Under the pieces are notes generated by a model, which saw only the letters and a list, made by a program, of their open reading frames with translations, did no database searches and was not told where the DNA came from. A program made the translations under genes and the position numbers. A stretch of 64,000 nt of DNA. It comes from Tigriopus japonicus (lineage: Eukaryota > Arthropoda > Copepoda > Harpacticoida > Harpacticidae). This document shows, in pieces, positions 49,524-61,900 of this stretch. The stretch lies in assembly GCA_010645155.1 (NCBI GenBank), contig CM021316.1, forward strand, positions 998,814 to 1,062,813. Direction: 5' to 3'. Positions within the stretch are counted from its first letter, which is position 1. The number at the start of each line of letters is the position of its first letter.

Positions 49524-52500
49524 TCAGTTATGATACAAAAACCGACTCTCAATTTGAACTGTACACCCCGTAGATGTTGCTTTTGTTTGCGAGAGAAAAG
49601 TGGCATTGTCAGCCAAGATTGAAAACTCTGAAACAGCAACCAATGATTTGTCCTGCAAAATGAAACATTTTCCAGCTTAGTATGTCATAAATATCCATAT
49701 CTGTGGCCATAATATGGTCTGTGCTTGAAGGAAGGCTGCCCTTTTTGCATCTTACCGGCGTAGGTGAAATCGCTTGTGGAATCTACGGGATACAAATAAA
49801 ATATTGGCCCAAGATTGTCACTTTTGTTTAAAAGTTGAAAGTCTCACCAAAAGATAATCGGTAACACAATTAGCGTCAGTCAGTGCCATAGAGATTGCAG
49901 CACTAGAATTGAAATCGATATTATTGATTTAAACGTGTTCATCCTTGGAAAAACAATACTCTATGGTTAGGCAATTATAAGATCAACTGTAGGACACATT
50001 TTGGCTTAGTTGTAACAAAATTTATCATTCAAAATCTTACCTTAGACCGAAAGAGTTCTGAAAAACATATAAAATTCAAATCATTCTCGCATAAAGAGTT
50101 ATCAGAGTTTTAATCCTCACAAATTTCAGCAATCTAAATTTGATGGCAGCATACTGTATAAGAAGACACTTTCATTCAATTAATCTCCCTGTGTTTTATG
50201 CGTTTCGTACCATACTTTCTTCGGTTAAACAGAGAGTGCACATTCCTGGTATTTGGCGGAAGCACATGGAGTAACATTGTTGAGAAATATGCGTCACTAT
50301 AAAGAAAAGAAGATGTTTTTTTTTTGCAATTATCAACCTTAAAAATTCCTGGTAAATTTCTCAGCTACATCTTGTATAATCGACAATCCAGTACGTAAAC
50401 CTTTAGAATTATAATTGAAATTGTTTTTTTGATTTAAAAACCCCTTACAATCTGTTCCAAGAGTATTTGAGGGGCGGAAAGCGAAGCTAAAAGACAGAAA
50501 AAAATGTTACTGTTTTGTACCAGTGACACGTATTTCTGTACCTCATCTTACCTTCTGACTATTCCCGTGGGCTCTGCAAAATACTGAAGGCATCCAGGGG
50601 GTCCTAAAATGATATCAATCAATGAAACATTTGTTCTCAAAGAGTAGTATTTGTGAAAGAACCCACCTCCGGCGTCGTCCATGCAATTGAATTGGGTCAC
50701 TAAAAAAGGCACGAAAGAATAATCGACACCTTCACATGCAAAACAATTCCAAAAGCAACATTGCATACCTTTGATGTCCCATTCTTGTCCACCAGATCCG
50801 ACAGGATCAATTGCAAAATTGGCCACATTGCACGAGTCACTCGCATCCAAGATCACTTGAATAGATTTGACCCATGACATTTTTGTATATCTTGAGAAAT
50901 TATCAAAGACGCAAAATTTCCACGCTTACTATGTTGGCCAGTGTTAAATCCACAGATGATGGGGGATCCATTTCCTCCTGGAGACGTGACTGAAAAGGAG
51001 TCCGAAAGACAATCTCCAATCGCTGACAAACCTGTGGTTGCAGCTGGTAACTCATTCGTGGTTGGACCAACGATATCGAAACTCTAAAACAAAGTTAGGT
51101 CTTACAGACTAGTGATGTGTTTCGAACCAGGAGTGCTGCCAGTTTTTACTCGGAAGTTCATCGATGTTAAAAAGGGCAGGTTGTTTTGAACTTTTTGAAA
51201 AGACCTGAACAGGGACCAATTTGGCAACACTCAAACTAGTTCGATTTCGAGTTCCATCGATATAGTGATGGGTTTCGAACCGGGAGTGCTGCCATTTTTT
51301 ACTCGGAAGTTTATCATTGTTGATTAGGGCAGGTTGTATTGAACGTTTTCAAAAAGACCTAAACAGGGACCAATTTGGCAACACTCGAACTAGTTCGATT
51401 TCGAGTTCCATCAGTAGCTATACTTTTGGATTTCGAGTTGGCAGTGCTGCCATATTTTATGACGTCTCTAGTTGAGAAGATTAGTTGGGGGTCAACTTTT
51501 TGACCTTAAAATCCAAAGTGGCAAAACTCGGCCAAAAATCCAACTCGAAACCCATCAGTACATCGATAGTTATTCGAGTTTGCAGTGCTGCCATATTTTA
51601 TGGCAGATAATGACCATTGCATGTTGAATAGTTTAGTTGTGGTCAGATTTTTGACCCTAAAAACAAAAATGGCAAGACTCTGCCAAAAATCCAACTCGAA
51701 ACACATAAGTATTACAATCACTCTTTTCAATTGTGAATAAGGTTAATACTTACTTGAAAGTCAAGGCGGATCCTGCAAATGTTGGGATTCGATTTGCATA
51801 TGGTGTAAGAACAATCGGTAGTAAGGAAAGAAAATCTGGTTTGCACCAAATATGCGCATTCAGTGTTGACAGTTTGTCCACAGGTTCTAGTGACTAGAGA
51901 AATTGATTCTATATAATTTTTTTTGTTCATTGAACACAAGGTTTCCCCTTTAAATGAAATGTGGATGCTCTCAGAGCACAGATAAAGCTTTAGAGGGCTT
52001 AATCGAAACCGAAAACAGTAGACTACAAAATCATATAAGTGCAAAATTCACTTATAAAATCATCGGCACATGAGTTCGATGTTGGGCAATAACAAATTTA
52101 AAAAGTCGGAAATTTATGTTTCGGAGGTTTTTGGACCAAAAAAAATCTTTGATAATGTGACTAATGATAACCATATAGTTTTTTTTAAAGAGGTTGCTAA
52201 TTGTTTCATCCATTAACGAAATGTGCAACTAAGAACCAAGGGGACTGAAATACAAACATCGATTATTCGTTTTGATTAAAAACCGGTTTTTTTCACTTGC
52301 ATTTCATTCAATATTAAGAAGTTCAATACTTTGACAAACACGAAAATATCGAAATTGCGCGTTTAGACCTTTTCCTTTTTTTTTTAGAAAAGTGCCAAGT
52401 ATTTTCAAACAAAACACGTGTTGTATTGATTGGTAAAAAAAGTGTCTTTAATGTGTTAAATAAAATTTGTCTTCGGCAACTTTGCTCTCGTAAAATGCCT

Positions 52501-53560
52501 CGCCAGGTAAACCTTTTGTGGTTCACCACAACTTACGTAATTATTCATCGACTTGATCGCTGTTTCTTGTCTGAAAAAATCACCTTTGACTAAAATTAAC
52601 TTACACACACAACAGACACCAAATCCCGAAGCACAAGATCCACCGGCATTTCCACCTAAAATGAAGAATCAAACCTTGTGATTGAACTAAAATGAGAGCT
52701 TTTAATTTCAAAGAATTTTTTTTCAGCGAACTTCTTCCGTTGCAGCGGATGTAAATAGTTTTCTTTAGAGTATCCTCTGCTCTATTTTTACAATATTTGA
52801 AAGAGTTATTGGCCTAGTCTTATTTTGGCACCGGCTTACTGCAATCATTTTTTTAGCTTTTGAAATCTATTGCCAAACGGCTCAACATCACAGACGGCTT
52901 AAAGTTGAAAGCATTGTTCCATGGTGGATTTGAAACCTCAAGATTCTGTTGTGCTCCAGTTATTGTAGATGAGAGAGTGAGAGTAGGAGCCTTTTTGCAT
53001 TTTGAACCTTCCTTTCAAAGCCTCTAAAGAAGATTCCTCTCTAAAGCCTTTGGTCAAAATGACGGAGTACATTATTTACTTGAGCTTTTACTCGAATCAT
53101 TAGAAAAAGTGCAATTAACATTTGAAATAACATATTTTTTCACTACCCTGTGGATCGGTTAGAGTGAAGTCAAATTGAAAAAAAAAATATTTTTCTTCTC
53201 ACCTCGTTGATCACATTCAGCGAGAGTGAAACAAGTACCGTTTCTGCCATCGGATCCCAGACACAAAGCGTTCTAAAAATGGAATAATCTCAAATAACAA
53301 CTTTTTTAATCATTGCTTATTTTGACCTAAAAAAACAATATGGCAGGTCCTTACCTGAAATTGAATCACAGTAAAAAGAGACAAAACTGAAATAAAACAA
53401 ATGGAAGTCAAAACCAAGAATCAATGAAACACTAGTAATATTGGGTACATTTGCCCGCTCTGGTTTGATTCGCTTCAAGCTTCTCCGTCGAGATTTGATG
53501 AAGAGTGAGTATCAAGAGAAAAGTAGCGAGTCCCGGGGAAACTTTGGAAATCTTAACCAT
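49524..53560 (-). CDS. Secreted CUB-type protein with N-terminal Cys-rich module (paralogue 1)
   Basis: Fifteen minus-strand exons, phases consistent: 53560-53449, 53386-53355, 53272-53203, 52655-52605, 51893-51754, 51083-50930, 50855-50769, 50699-50667, 50603-50552, 50486-50449, 50296-50211, 50057-50041, 49902-49848, 49782-49756, and tentatively 49652-49524. About 360 residues. Signal peptide (FLLILTLHQIS region), then the arthropod module NGTCFTLAEC..CASGFGVCC, then TCGQTVNTEC, SYTICKSNPNICRIRLDFQ, IICGFNTGQHMILDASDSCN, VTQFNCMDDAGGPPGCLQYF and LTDANCVTDYLLIP. These are the landmarks of a widespread arthropod family of secreted CUB-like proteins of unknown biochemical role. The usual DRxCG block after the last landmark is not visible, and the final exon is uncertain. 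The donor of exon 1 (AAAT|GTACCC) is weak. Confidence 0.75.
51113..51720. repeat. Tandem copies of the dispersed repeat, in CUB intron
   Basis: Unit 1 starts near 51113 (TAGTGATGTGTTTCGAACCA) and unit 2 near 51265 (TAGTGATGGGTTTCGAACCG). Partial units follow around 51420-51540 and 51570-51720, sharing AGTGCTGCCATATTTTATG and AAAATCCAACTCGAAAC. The same sequence is found once at 0.13-0.45 kb. It lies between the exons ending at 51754 and starting at 51083. Confidence 0.8.
51988..52160. mobile_element. hAT-like MITE internal fragment
   Basis: Contains AGAGGGCTTAATCGAAACCG, GAGTTCGATGTTGGGCAATA and TCGGAGGTTTTTGGACCAAA from the hAT-like family. Both termini are missing. Lies in a CUB paralogue 1 intron. 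Confidence 0.6.
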
Positions 53561-54084
53561 GTTGAATGTAGTTAGACCAAACTTCAACTGAAGCATCCTT
53601 TCACGATCGAGTCAAAGGGTAAGCAAGCTCCAACAATAATGCATTTGGTGAATCCAGCATGCATTTTCAAACGTTCGAAATGGAACTCTAATGCCGCCAA
53701 AATGACAGGAGGTGCATTCCACAGAGTTGCCAGAGGAGACATACTGGGCTATCGCCCCCAAAAAGGTCCAAAGTGGATATATTCAGCCAGACTTGCCTAA
53801 TGTTTTGTAAGGCAATTGTCTAGCCCCAAATAACCTTTGGCCGTTGTTGAGTTTTCACTTTGCTCACTCCTGTGATATTAAATGCTCTTGTTCTAGTCAT
53901 TTCCCTGTGATTTATGAACATATATCCTCGTAAATGAAAAGGAAGTCAAACTAGTTCAGTCTATGACTTAACAGGGTGCAATTGGTTTATCTGATCTGCT
54001 GCCCTCTATTCATGGAACTTGTGATAGTGATTCTTTACCCGTGGATATCCAAGGAAAACAGGTGAGCAACCTGTGATTGGAGCA

Positions 54085-54385
54085 CCTTTCCGCCTGATCA
54101 AGCCCGCTTTCTGCCTGAGGCTGCTTTCCACCTGATTGAGGCTGTTTTCCGCCTGATCAAGACCACTTTCTGCCTGATCAAGGCTGGTTTCGGCCTGACC
54201 AAGACTGCTTTCTACCTGATCAAGGCTGTTTTCTGCCTAACCGAGGGCACTTTCTGCCTGATCAAGGCCACTTTCAGCCTGATCAAGGCCGCTTCCAGCC
54301 TGGTCAAGACCATTTTCAGCCTGATTGAGGCTGCTCCCAACCTGATTGAGGTCGTTTCCAGCCTGATCAAGGCTGCTTCCATCGC
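54085..54385 (-). repeat. 21-bp minisatellite encoding a heptad pattern
   Basis: About 15 diverged copies of a 21-base unit close to CCTGATCAAGGCTGCTTTC on the plus strand. Read on the minus strand, one frame gives a seven-residue pattern (LDQAESG, LDQAENG, LNQVGSS) with at least one stop. A second frame gives ALIRLKV-type repeats. No start, splice context or flanking domain supports a gene. Confidence 0.8.
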
Positions 54386-56227
54386 CACTGCCCCAGTGCG
54401 TGGTGGGATTCCGCCGACCTTCTGTTGAAGTTTGTATTGTTTTTGATAATTGCATTGGTACTGTTTCATATTGGGTCATTTATGAAGTTGATATGGACCA
54501 ATCTGTCACAACATGTAAAAGGCTACCCACAATTTATATCTTCAAACAAAACCATTCTCACATCCATCTTTTACTTTTCATATGTTTTTTAACTTCCACT
54601 CATGGGCACACTTGAACCCTTTTGACCCTCATATGTCTTTCAAAAAACCCATGTGGTTAATGGAGACTAAATCTAAGTATACTATGCTAAATATCCTTAT
54701 CAAAAAACAAAGCAATTTTTCTTAGTTCAACTTTACTTGATAACGTCCACAACAAAGGAGTTAAAGTTCATAACAAGAAAAATGAAACCTTGATAATTTG
54801 AAATCCAGTTTGTTAACTTTGCAAATTTTCCATTATATCAATCTGAATGTTGGTTCCTATCTAAAAATGTCACTTTAGAGAATTTGCTGTTGCTCATAAA
54901 ATTCAGAAAATTTAAGCAATATTTTACCCAACCCTTGGTCAGCTATTGGTAAAAATTGTCCACACAAAATACTCACTAGGTCACATCTGTTGATATCTTT
55001 GATGCATTCAGCAAGTGAGTGTTAGATCGTTCATTGCAAATTCCAATGTTCTATTGTATACATTTTTAGTCAATCATTGTAGATTCTGATCAAAGTGCTA
55101 ATAATATCGCCATATCCAGTAACGCACGAATGGGTAGTACCGGTTTCCACTTACACTTGAGTCGCTGATGTCATAAATTTGTTGTTCTACGTAAAAATAC
55201 TTGCTTCTCCAAAAAATAAATCCTTGATTTTTGATCTCCATTTACTTTTAAACGATCTTTCCGCTTCGAAACCTGGTTTTTGAACTATGACCGGGAAAGT
55301 TTGCAAATTCTTAACAAAATAATGTCCAAAAACACGCTGAGTTTGCACTTTTTTCCTGAAGTCGTATGATCTAGTTGGAAAAGTAACTAAGTCGTAACTG
55401 GAAATTTCTGTCCAAAAGAACGTTTTTTTTTGGAATTCAGGTACTTCGGCAGTTTGCAAATTCTGTCCAATAGAAATTCTGCTCAGAAGTGCGCTTTGTA
55501 CGTAATCATCCATTCCCACCCTTAATTCAAATCATCGGTGTTTTTGTCATCTTTACGTGGTGTCATATGGCACACAGGAGAAAAATAGTCAATGCGAATT
55601 GGTTACTGTATTAAGTGCATTCCAAACCACCATACCTAAGATTCTGGATTCCCCCAAATCCGGCATATTTTCCCAAGCTCATGAACGTCAATGAACAAAG
55701 GATCTTACCTCATTACGTTTCTTTGCAGTTCAAAGAACCAATAACACAGGGGTTGTCACTTAAATTCAATTCCTTATGCACTTGGTCTCTTCTTTTGGTT
55801 GACCATGTGGAAACGCAAAAACCATAATGCACTCACTGCCATCGAACTTAGTATATACAAGAAATATTTCAGGGTCAGTGAAGAATGTCGAGCTTTGAAT
55901 AAATTTTGTATGGGGTTAAGGCATCCGACAATTCCAGAGCATTTGAGCCATAAATCTTGACAAAACACAAACGGTTCTCATAGGCCATTGGAAACTTTCA
56001 AGATGTTCAGCATTTGCACTTAGCATGAGATCGTTCCAAGCGATTGAAATTCTTTCAAACAATGGAAGCAAATGGGTTTTGGACAATCTCCTGAATCGAT
56101 AATGTTTCATTTGGTCACATTAAATTTCTGGTGCATTTGTTGGAGCAAAGCTTGATCGATTTCATGTAGAAGTTAAGCTCGTTTAAGACTGTAAATGTCA
56201 CTTTATTTTTTAGGAAAAATTTTGTAC

Positions 56228-56312
56228 TGTAGCTACCTCAGTTGGTTAGGGCGGGACCGAGTTATGCTCGGGTCCATAGGTTCGATCCTAGGTTCCCCCT
56301 CCCACCAAGTAA
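56228..56312 (+). repeat. tRNA-like element (SINE head or tRNA pseudogene)
   Basis: TAGCTACCTCAGTTGGTTAG (A box) is followed by GGTTCGATCCTAGGT (B box) at tRNA spacing. The anticodon arm is abnormal: CCGAG and CTCGG enclose a loop of only five bases. A functional tRNA is therefore unlikely. Promoter boxes are well preserved, as in tRNA-derived SINEs. Confidence 0.55.
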
Positions 56313-58484
56313 AATGGATCAATGATTAATGGAACAAACTCTAAAGAAGGGTCAACACTGACAAATTATAGTTAAAAATGATTTGTAACATTTACAATTA
56401 GTATTGCATCGAATCTCGCAATAAAGTTTATTATTTTTTGAAAATTTCCAAAAAAAAAAGGCTTATACGCCTTAAAACGTGGCCTTTTGCCTTCCGGGAC
56501 CAACCAAACGATTAATTCAAGAATAGGAGTCGATAGAAGAGAGTTCCATTGTTTTTGAACACTAGTGCTTAAAAACATTGATATAGAGTTTTATGCTATG
56601 AATTTTCAATGGTTTTGAATGTTATGAGATTCATTTTCTAATTGGTTTTATGCATAAGGGAAACATTCGTCAATGACACACATCATTTGATTTTTAGTAA
56701 AACTCTTCTAGTGATGATAACATCATTCTTTCTAGATTTACATTGACTGAAAGTTCATAGTGTTTCAACGCAAACTATTCTTCTCATAACTGCCTTATGA
56801 TTTTTTGACACTGAAAAATGAAATAAAAAATGTTGGAATTTATACAAGATAAGAGAAGGTTGCCTTTCCAGTCCCCTAAGTTGACACTACGTAATCTTTG
56901 AAAAGTATATTTTGCCAACTGATCCATAAGCCCCTCAAGCATTGCTTGAAACTGAATAATAACATATCAACATATAAGTCTTCATAAATTTTGCAATTTG
57001 TTATCCATTAATAAATTGTTTATCAGCTAAAAATTGTGTTCAAATACAGTTGGCAATTAATAGCTGTCACAAAATGCCCCTTTTGAAGAAAACTGCCACT
57101 CATAGCATAAAAATGTACTGTAACTTGAATAAAATATTAGCTAATTTGATGAAAAATTGCCACTTCAAGAAATCAAATGACTTCCCATGTAAAGCAAATA
57201 AGAATCCCATAATAAACTAATCAATTTTGATTTTGATTCCAAACCGGTATCCGAAAATCGTCGAACCGACCCTGACCCGACACCAAAAAATCTTGGCCCG
57301 ACTCATCCCTACTAACTAATAGATTGCTTGCTACTAAATTTTATGAACGATTTTAAAAGAAAACCAACCTTCGCTTCACCTAGATGGCTCTCACATGATT
57401 TAGCATTACTGATGCGACCAAATTGGCCATTTCTTTGTTTTTTTGTATATTTTTTTTTTTTAAATATTTGGAGTTTGGGGTAGATTTGTATTATTTCCAA
57501 ATAAAATCAGTGTTGCCGTCATGATTTGTAAAAGCGAGTGTCTTGATGGTCATTTTCGTCACAATGATTAATCCAATTGAAAGGATTTTTCGGTCCATGA
57601 GGTATATTCCATACAAGTGTGGCACTTAGTTTTGACCCTCGGAAGTTTATAAGACCTATTGACATCTTTCCGCTCTTAAAAGGTGTCACTTTTGGCAACC
57701 CTGTTTATCTGGGAGACCAAAACAATCAACACCTGTTGACCCCTATTTACGATTTGTTTGTTTTTCATTTGTGATTTGTATTTGGTTGGTTCGCTGTTGT
57801 TTGTTTGTTTTTGGTTTATTTGTTTGTTCCCCATCAGTATTTAGCATGCCTTTAACACATCCTGCTTGGGTGCCCTCTCTTGTTCTTAAAATGAACAACT
57901 CGCCATCCGAGCAAGCCTTCTCAAGGAAGCAAAGTTGAGCTTCAATCAAAGAGAAAAATGACAATCAGCGCCATCTTGAGGAAGAAACGGTTGTGGGTGC
58001 TTCTGTTTAGTCTTTGGCCTTAATTTGTGATTTCTCCGCATGGCCTTTTGATTTTTGAACACAATAATGTCGTAGCTGAGCTCTAAAAGACTCGAAGTAT
58101 GATGAGAAGTCCACTTTATGATGGATGCTGCAATTTCGGCAACAAGTTTAAGTTGAGGATAGATCTGAAATCAAGAGAATTTTCCTTGATCAAGAGCCCC
58201 TGTCTAGGCTCCGTCTAATGGCGAATTTAGTACTTTACTTTAAAATTCTTCATACGGTTGAAACGGGATTCACCACAAAAAAAGAATATCAGACATTCGT
58301 CTAATTTGAGCTTTTATGTATGTCAAAGAATCCATAATGTAAATCACTGTTACCCAACCAATGCGTAAATGGGAACATTAAAAAAATTGCAAGCACTTGC
58401 CTCATTAGATTGTTACATGCACATTTGGTTTTTGTTGCACCATTTTTAACCACGTAAACAGGGGTTCATTCTGGGTTTGCTGAG

Positions 58485-58572
58485 GGTGCCATAGGAGGCA
58501 TCATTTCCTGGGATCGAACCCATGAATCCGAGATCAACTAGGACGCGCGTTAATTTACTGCGTTACAATCAT
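58485..58572 (-). repeat. tRNA-like element, degraded
   Basis: On the minus strand, TAACGCAGTAAATTAACGCG resembles an A box and CATGGGTTCGATCCCAGG gives a good B box with paired T stem. The acceptor stem is poor. Interpreted as a tRNA-derived repeat or pseudogene. Confidence 0.5.
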
Positions 58573-58923
58573 ATCCTCGTTTTTATTTTTTGTAAATATA
58601 ACATTTTTACAAGAGATCCAACTCTGACTAATGTTTATTGTACAGAATAATGAACTGTATTTAGTAGAACAGGCACAAACGGGGGTTCTGTCGTTGAACT
58701 AAAGTTGTATTTGAATACAAAGGCATGAAGTGCAAAGAGGAGCATAATGGGCATCGACAAAGGCAATGCTGTACAGATGCATTGCATTTATGTACCTGAG
58801 GAAAGATCTGCCATCCACTTCGAAGTTCAGTTTGAAATTGTTCGTCCCCTCGATCACATCCTCTCTCAGAAGTAGAACTTTGCTTATTTTGTATTAGCCT
58901 AATCTAACAAAAAATCTTTTTAG

Positions 58924-61900
58924 ATGATGCGGTCCTTGCGGTTTATTCTGATCTCGACAATTGTTTGTCTGGGAATAGCTTCAAAGAAAATGGAACCCGG
59001 AGCAAATCGACAGAAAAGTGAGTCTAGTGTGTCATTCGCTTCTTTTTGGCATGAAAAACCAAGATTTTTTTTTTCATTTTAGAAATATTAAGCCTATTTA
59101 ACATTGTCCAATTCAATGTAAGTCAATGGTTGATTTCTGTTTTCCATACACATTGTCTTAAAGCTTTTTATTAACACTATGTAAGTTTCGTGGAAGCCTG
59201 ATTTTTTCAGTGGTAATCCTTATCTTTTAGAACGACCAATGTACTGGTTCAGGTGGAGTCCTTGGAACATGCTTTACTGCTAACGAATGTATTTTACGAC
59301 GCGGAATTGCCAAAGGAAATTGTGCTGCAGGTATGAAGAATATCAAAAAATGTCATTTCATATTTTCATATGGATGACATTGCTTGCTCTAACAAGAGCT
59401 CTCAAGTATACATAGAGTGAAATCATGAGATGCGACCTCTTGCGGGCGCAGGCGTTCAGACCCAAGAAGTAAAATTTCACCACATAGCGTTTGATTATAG
59501 TCACTTTTCGATGAAAAGGAGTTGTCCAATCGTGCCGCTGACTTTTTCAAAAATGAGGGCCATGATCAGATAAAACAGTTTCTGATCTTTGATCAGCGGG
59601 TTCACCTTTGAAATAATTGAAGAAATTGGTGTTCAAAGTATCCAATTTGACAATTCATGATAATTCTTTGATGTGTTAGTGCTTAGTTTTACTTTATGAG
59701 GGTGTTTCAAGACTTTCAATATCGTTTTTCAATATCAGTGTCCTAATGAAGATATTTTGTTATGGTGTTAATTTCAGATTAGCTTAAATAACTGTATTGA
59801 ATCTTTTGAAACCACTAAAGTCATTAATTAATGCATTCATTGTAAAAAAGTCATACATCATGGTTCTCATTTTTGAAATAAGCCGTCGGCATGATTGGTC
59901 AACTCCTTTTAGTAGAAAAGTGGTTAAAATCAAATGCTATTGTTGTGTAATTTTTCTTCTTGGGTATTAACGCCTGCGCCCGCAAGAGGTCGCTTCTCAT
60001 AATTTCACTCTATACTTGTACTAACTAGTACAGTGTAAGAAAAGAGTAGAGCCATTAAGTACGCTATGTAGTGCTTTTTATACCGGAGCAACTCACACCT
60101 TTCATAAATACTTGGATTTGCAAATAGCAACGATCATTAGTGATGGACCGAAAGGGCTCATAACCGAAACCGAAACCGAAACCGAAAGCAGCTGATTACA
60201 AAATTGTTCAAATGCAAAATGTGCCTTAAAAATTAGAATGCTCATGTGTTCGATGTTGGGTAGTCGCAAATTTTGAAAAATCGGAAAACTTCAATTTCAG
60301 AGGTTTTTGGACCATTTTTTTTATTTTGTTGTCAAACTCCATTTTACATAGTGCTTGTCTGCTTTCGTTTTCGGTAGGCATAACCGAAACCGAAACCGAA
60401 ATTTCGGCCGTAATTTCGGCCGAAAGCGCTTTCGGTCCATCACTAACGATCATACTTCAGCTTTGGACAAGATGTTGACAGAGGGACTCCAAATGAAACT
60501 ATAAGTGTTTTCTTCTCAACTTGGCATAAATCATACCTGAAACTCCATTTGAATTTTGTCGCTATTCACTCCAATCTTCAAAGATTTTTACTTGTTTAAT
60601 AAACCAAATACCATTGCAGTCTAATAGCAATCCGCAATCAACATTTGAGGCATTTCAGTTTGTCCAAAACTAATATAAAACCGTTGATATCTGTAAATTC
60701 ATTGATATCCTGGAAAGTACGAGCTGTTGTCGCATAAAATGAACAAGATGTCACTCTTCTCGCCATGTCTTGATTCATTCCCAATCACTCACATATCTTA
60801 AAGAGGATTGTTTGAGAAAGACTAATAGTACTGAGGCGCGCGCCCCTTCAATTTTGAAACTTTAGTTTAAAAATGTTTTTCTATGTGACAATTTGAAATT
60901 GCTTTAAAAAAAGTTTTTTAGAGTACATAGGGCGCAAAAGAACAATCAATGCTTACTAAATTGTTTGTTGGAAAATCAACTGAGATGGAGCGAAATTACT
61001 TCGACTAGAAACAATTGAAATGGATTTCGGTAAAAGATTGTGTAATTTTGCTCAATTTGGATTACCTTTTTTTAAAAAATTCTTAATCCACCACTCAGAC
61101 GTATGTGAAGTATGAAACTTTATCCTTCAGCCTTCGTTGCAAAATTTGGGGGTCTGAAGATTCAGAACTTAATAAAGCTTAAGTCAGATGCTTCATTTTC
61201 ACCTACTTATACATTAATACAAAATGTACGGGCGTTTTTGGAGACGTGAAATTTTGCCCAAAATTGAACTAATCTATTCATATATCTGAGAAAATAGTAA
61301 TCCGTAAGTAAAATAACAAAGTTTGGAAATTAAGAAATTTGATTTTGACAAATCAAATCCAATATTTGCTCCAAATTTGGCCTTTTTTCAGGATTCGGAA
61401 CATGTTGCAGCTTCCAAATTTCAACTTGTGGAGGGTCTGTATCTCAGGTATTTCAGTCGACCCTCCAAACATAGATTTCTAAAATGTCTTTTACTCTCAT
61501 GTCATCGTTACTTTTTGTTATTGTAGAACAACACTCTAATCCAAGTAAGTCTGATGTAAATTCACATGAATGTTTTAATGTGGAAAAAGCCTGTTTTAGA
61601 ATGAAAACTTTCCGACTGGAACAGCAACTAACCGCATGTGCTCATTCTCAATCGTCAATGCACCTGGAGCAAGTAAGCTTAATTATTAGTGAATAGTGGT
61701 AGACTGAAAGTGCTTACGACCGAAGTTTTGGTATCGGTTTCGGTTCAATCTGCCAAAACCAAAAGCAAACACGCACGATAATGTCTGGATTTTGACACCA
61801 AAATTGATTTTTTTGTGGGGGTGTGGGGCAAAAATCTCCAAAACTTATTTTCTCCGATTTTTGAAATTTATGAAGACCCAACTTCATACATATTAGCAAT

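Larger units (their letters stand above)
53561..58923. other. Intergenic between divergent CUB genes
   Basis: Shared 5' flank of the two divergently transcribed CUB-type genes. Contains a 21-bp minisatellite (54.09-54.39 kb), a tRNA-like element (56.23 kb) and a second tRNA-like element (58.49 kb). An initiator-like TCAGTT lies about 30 bases upstream of each start codon region in paralogue 1, and near 58.83 kb for paralogue 2. No gene is supported inside. Confidence 0.5.

Noticed and set aside
55774..56110. Overlapping minus-strand frames suggesting a membrane protein or transposase piece
   Set aside because: Short frames that cannot be joined, no splice signals, no family landmark that I can name.
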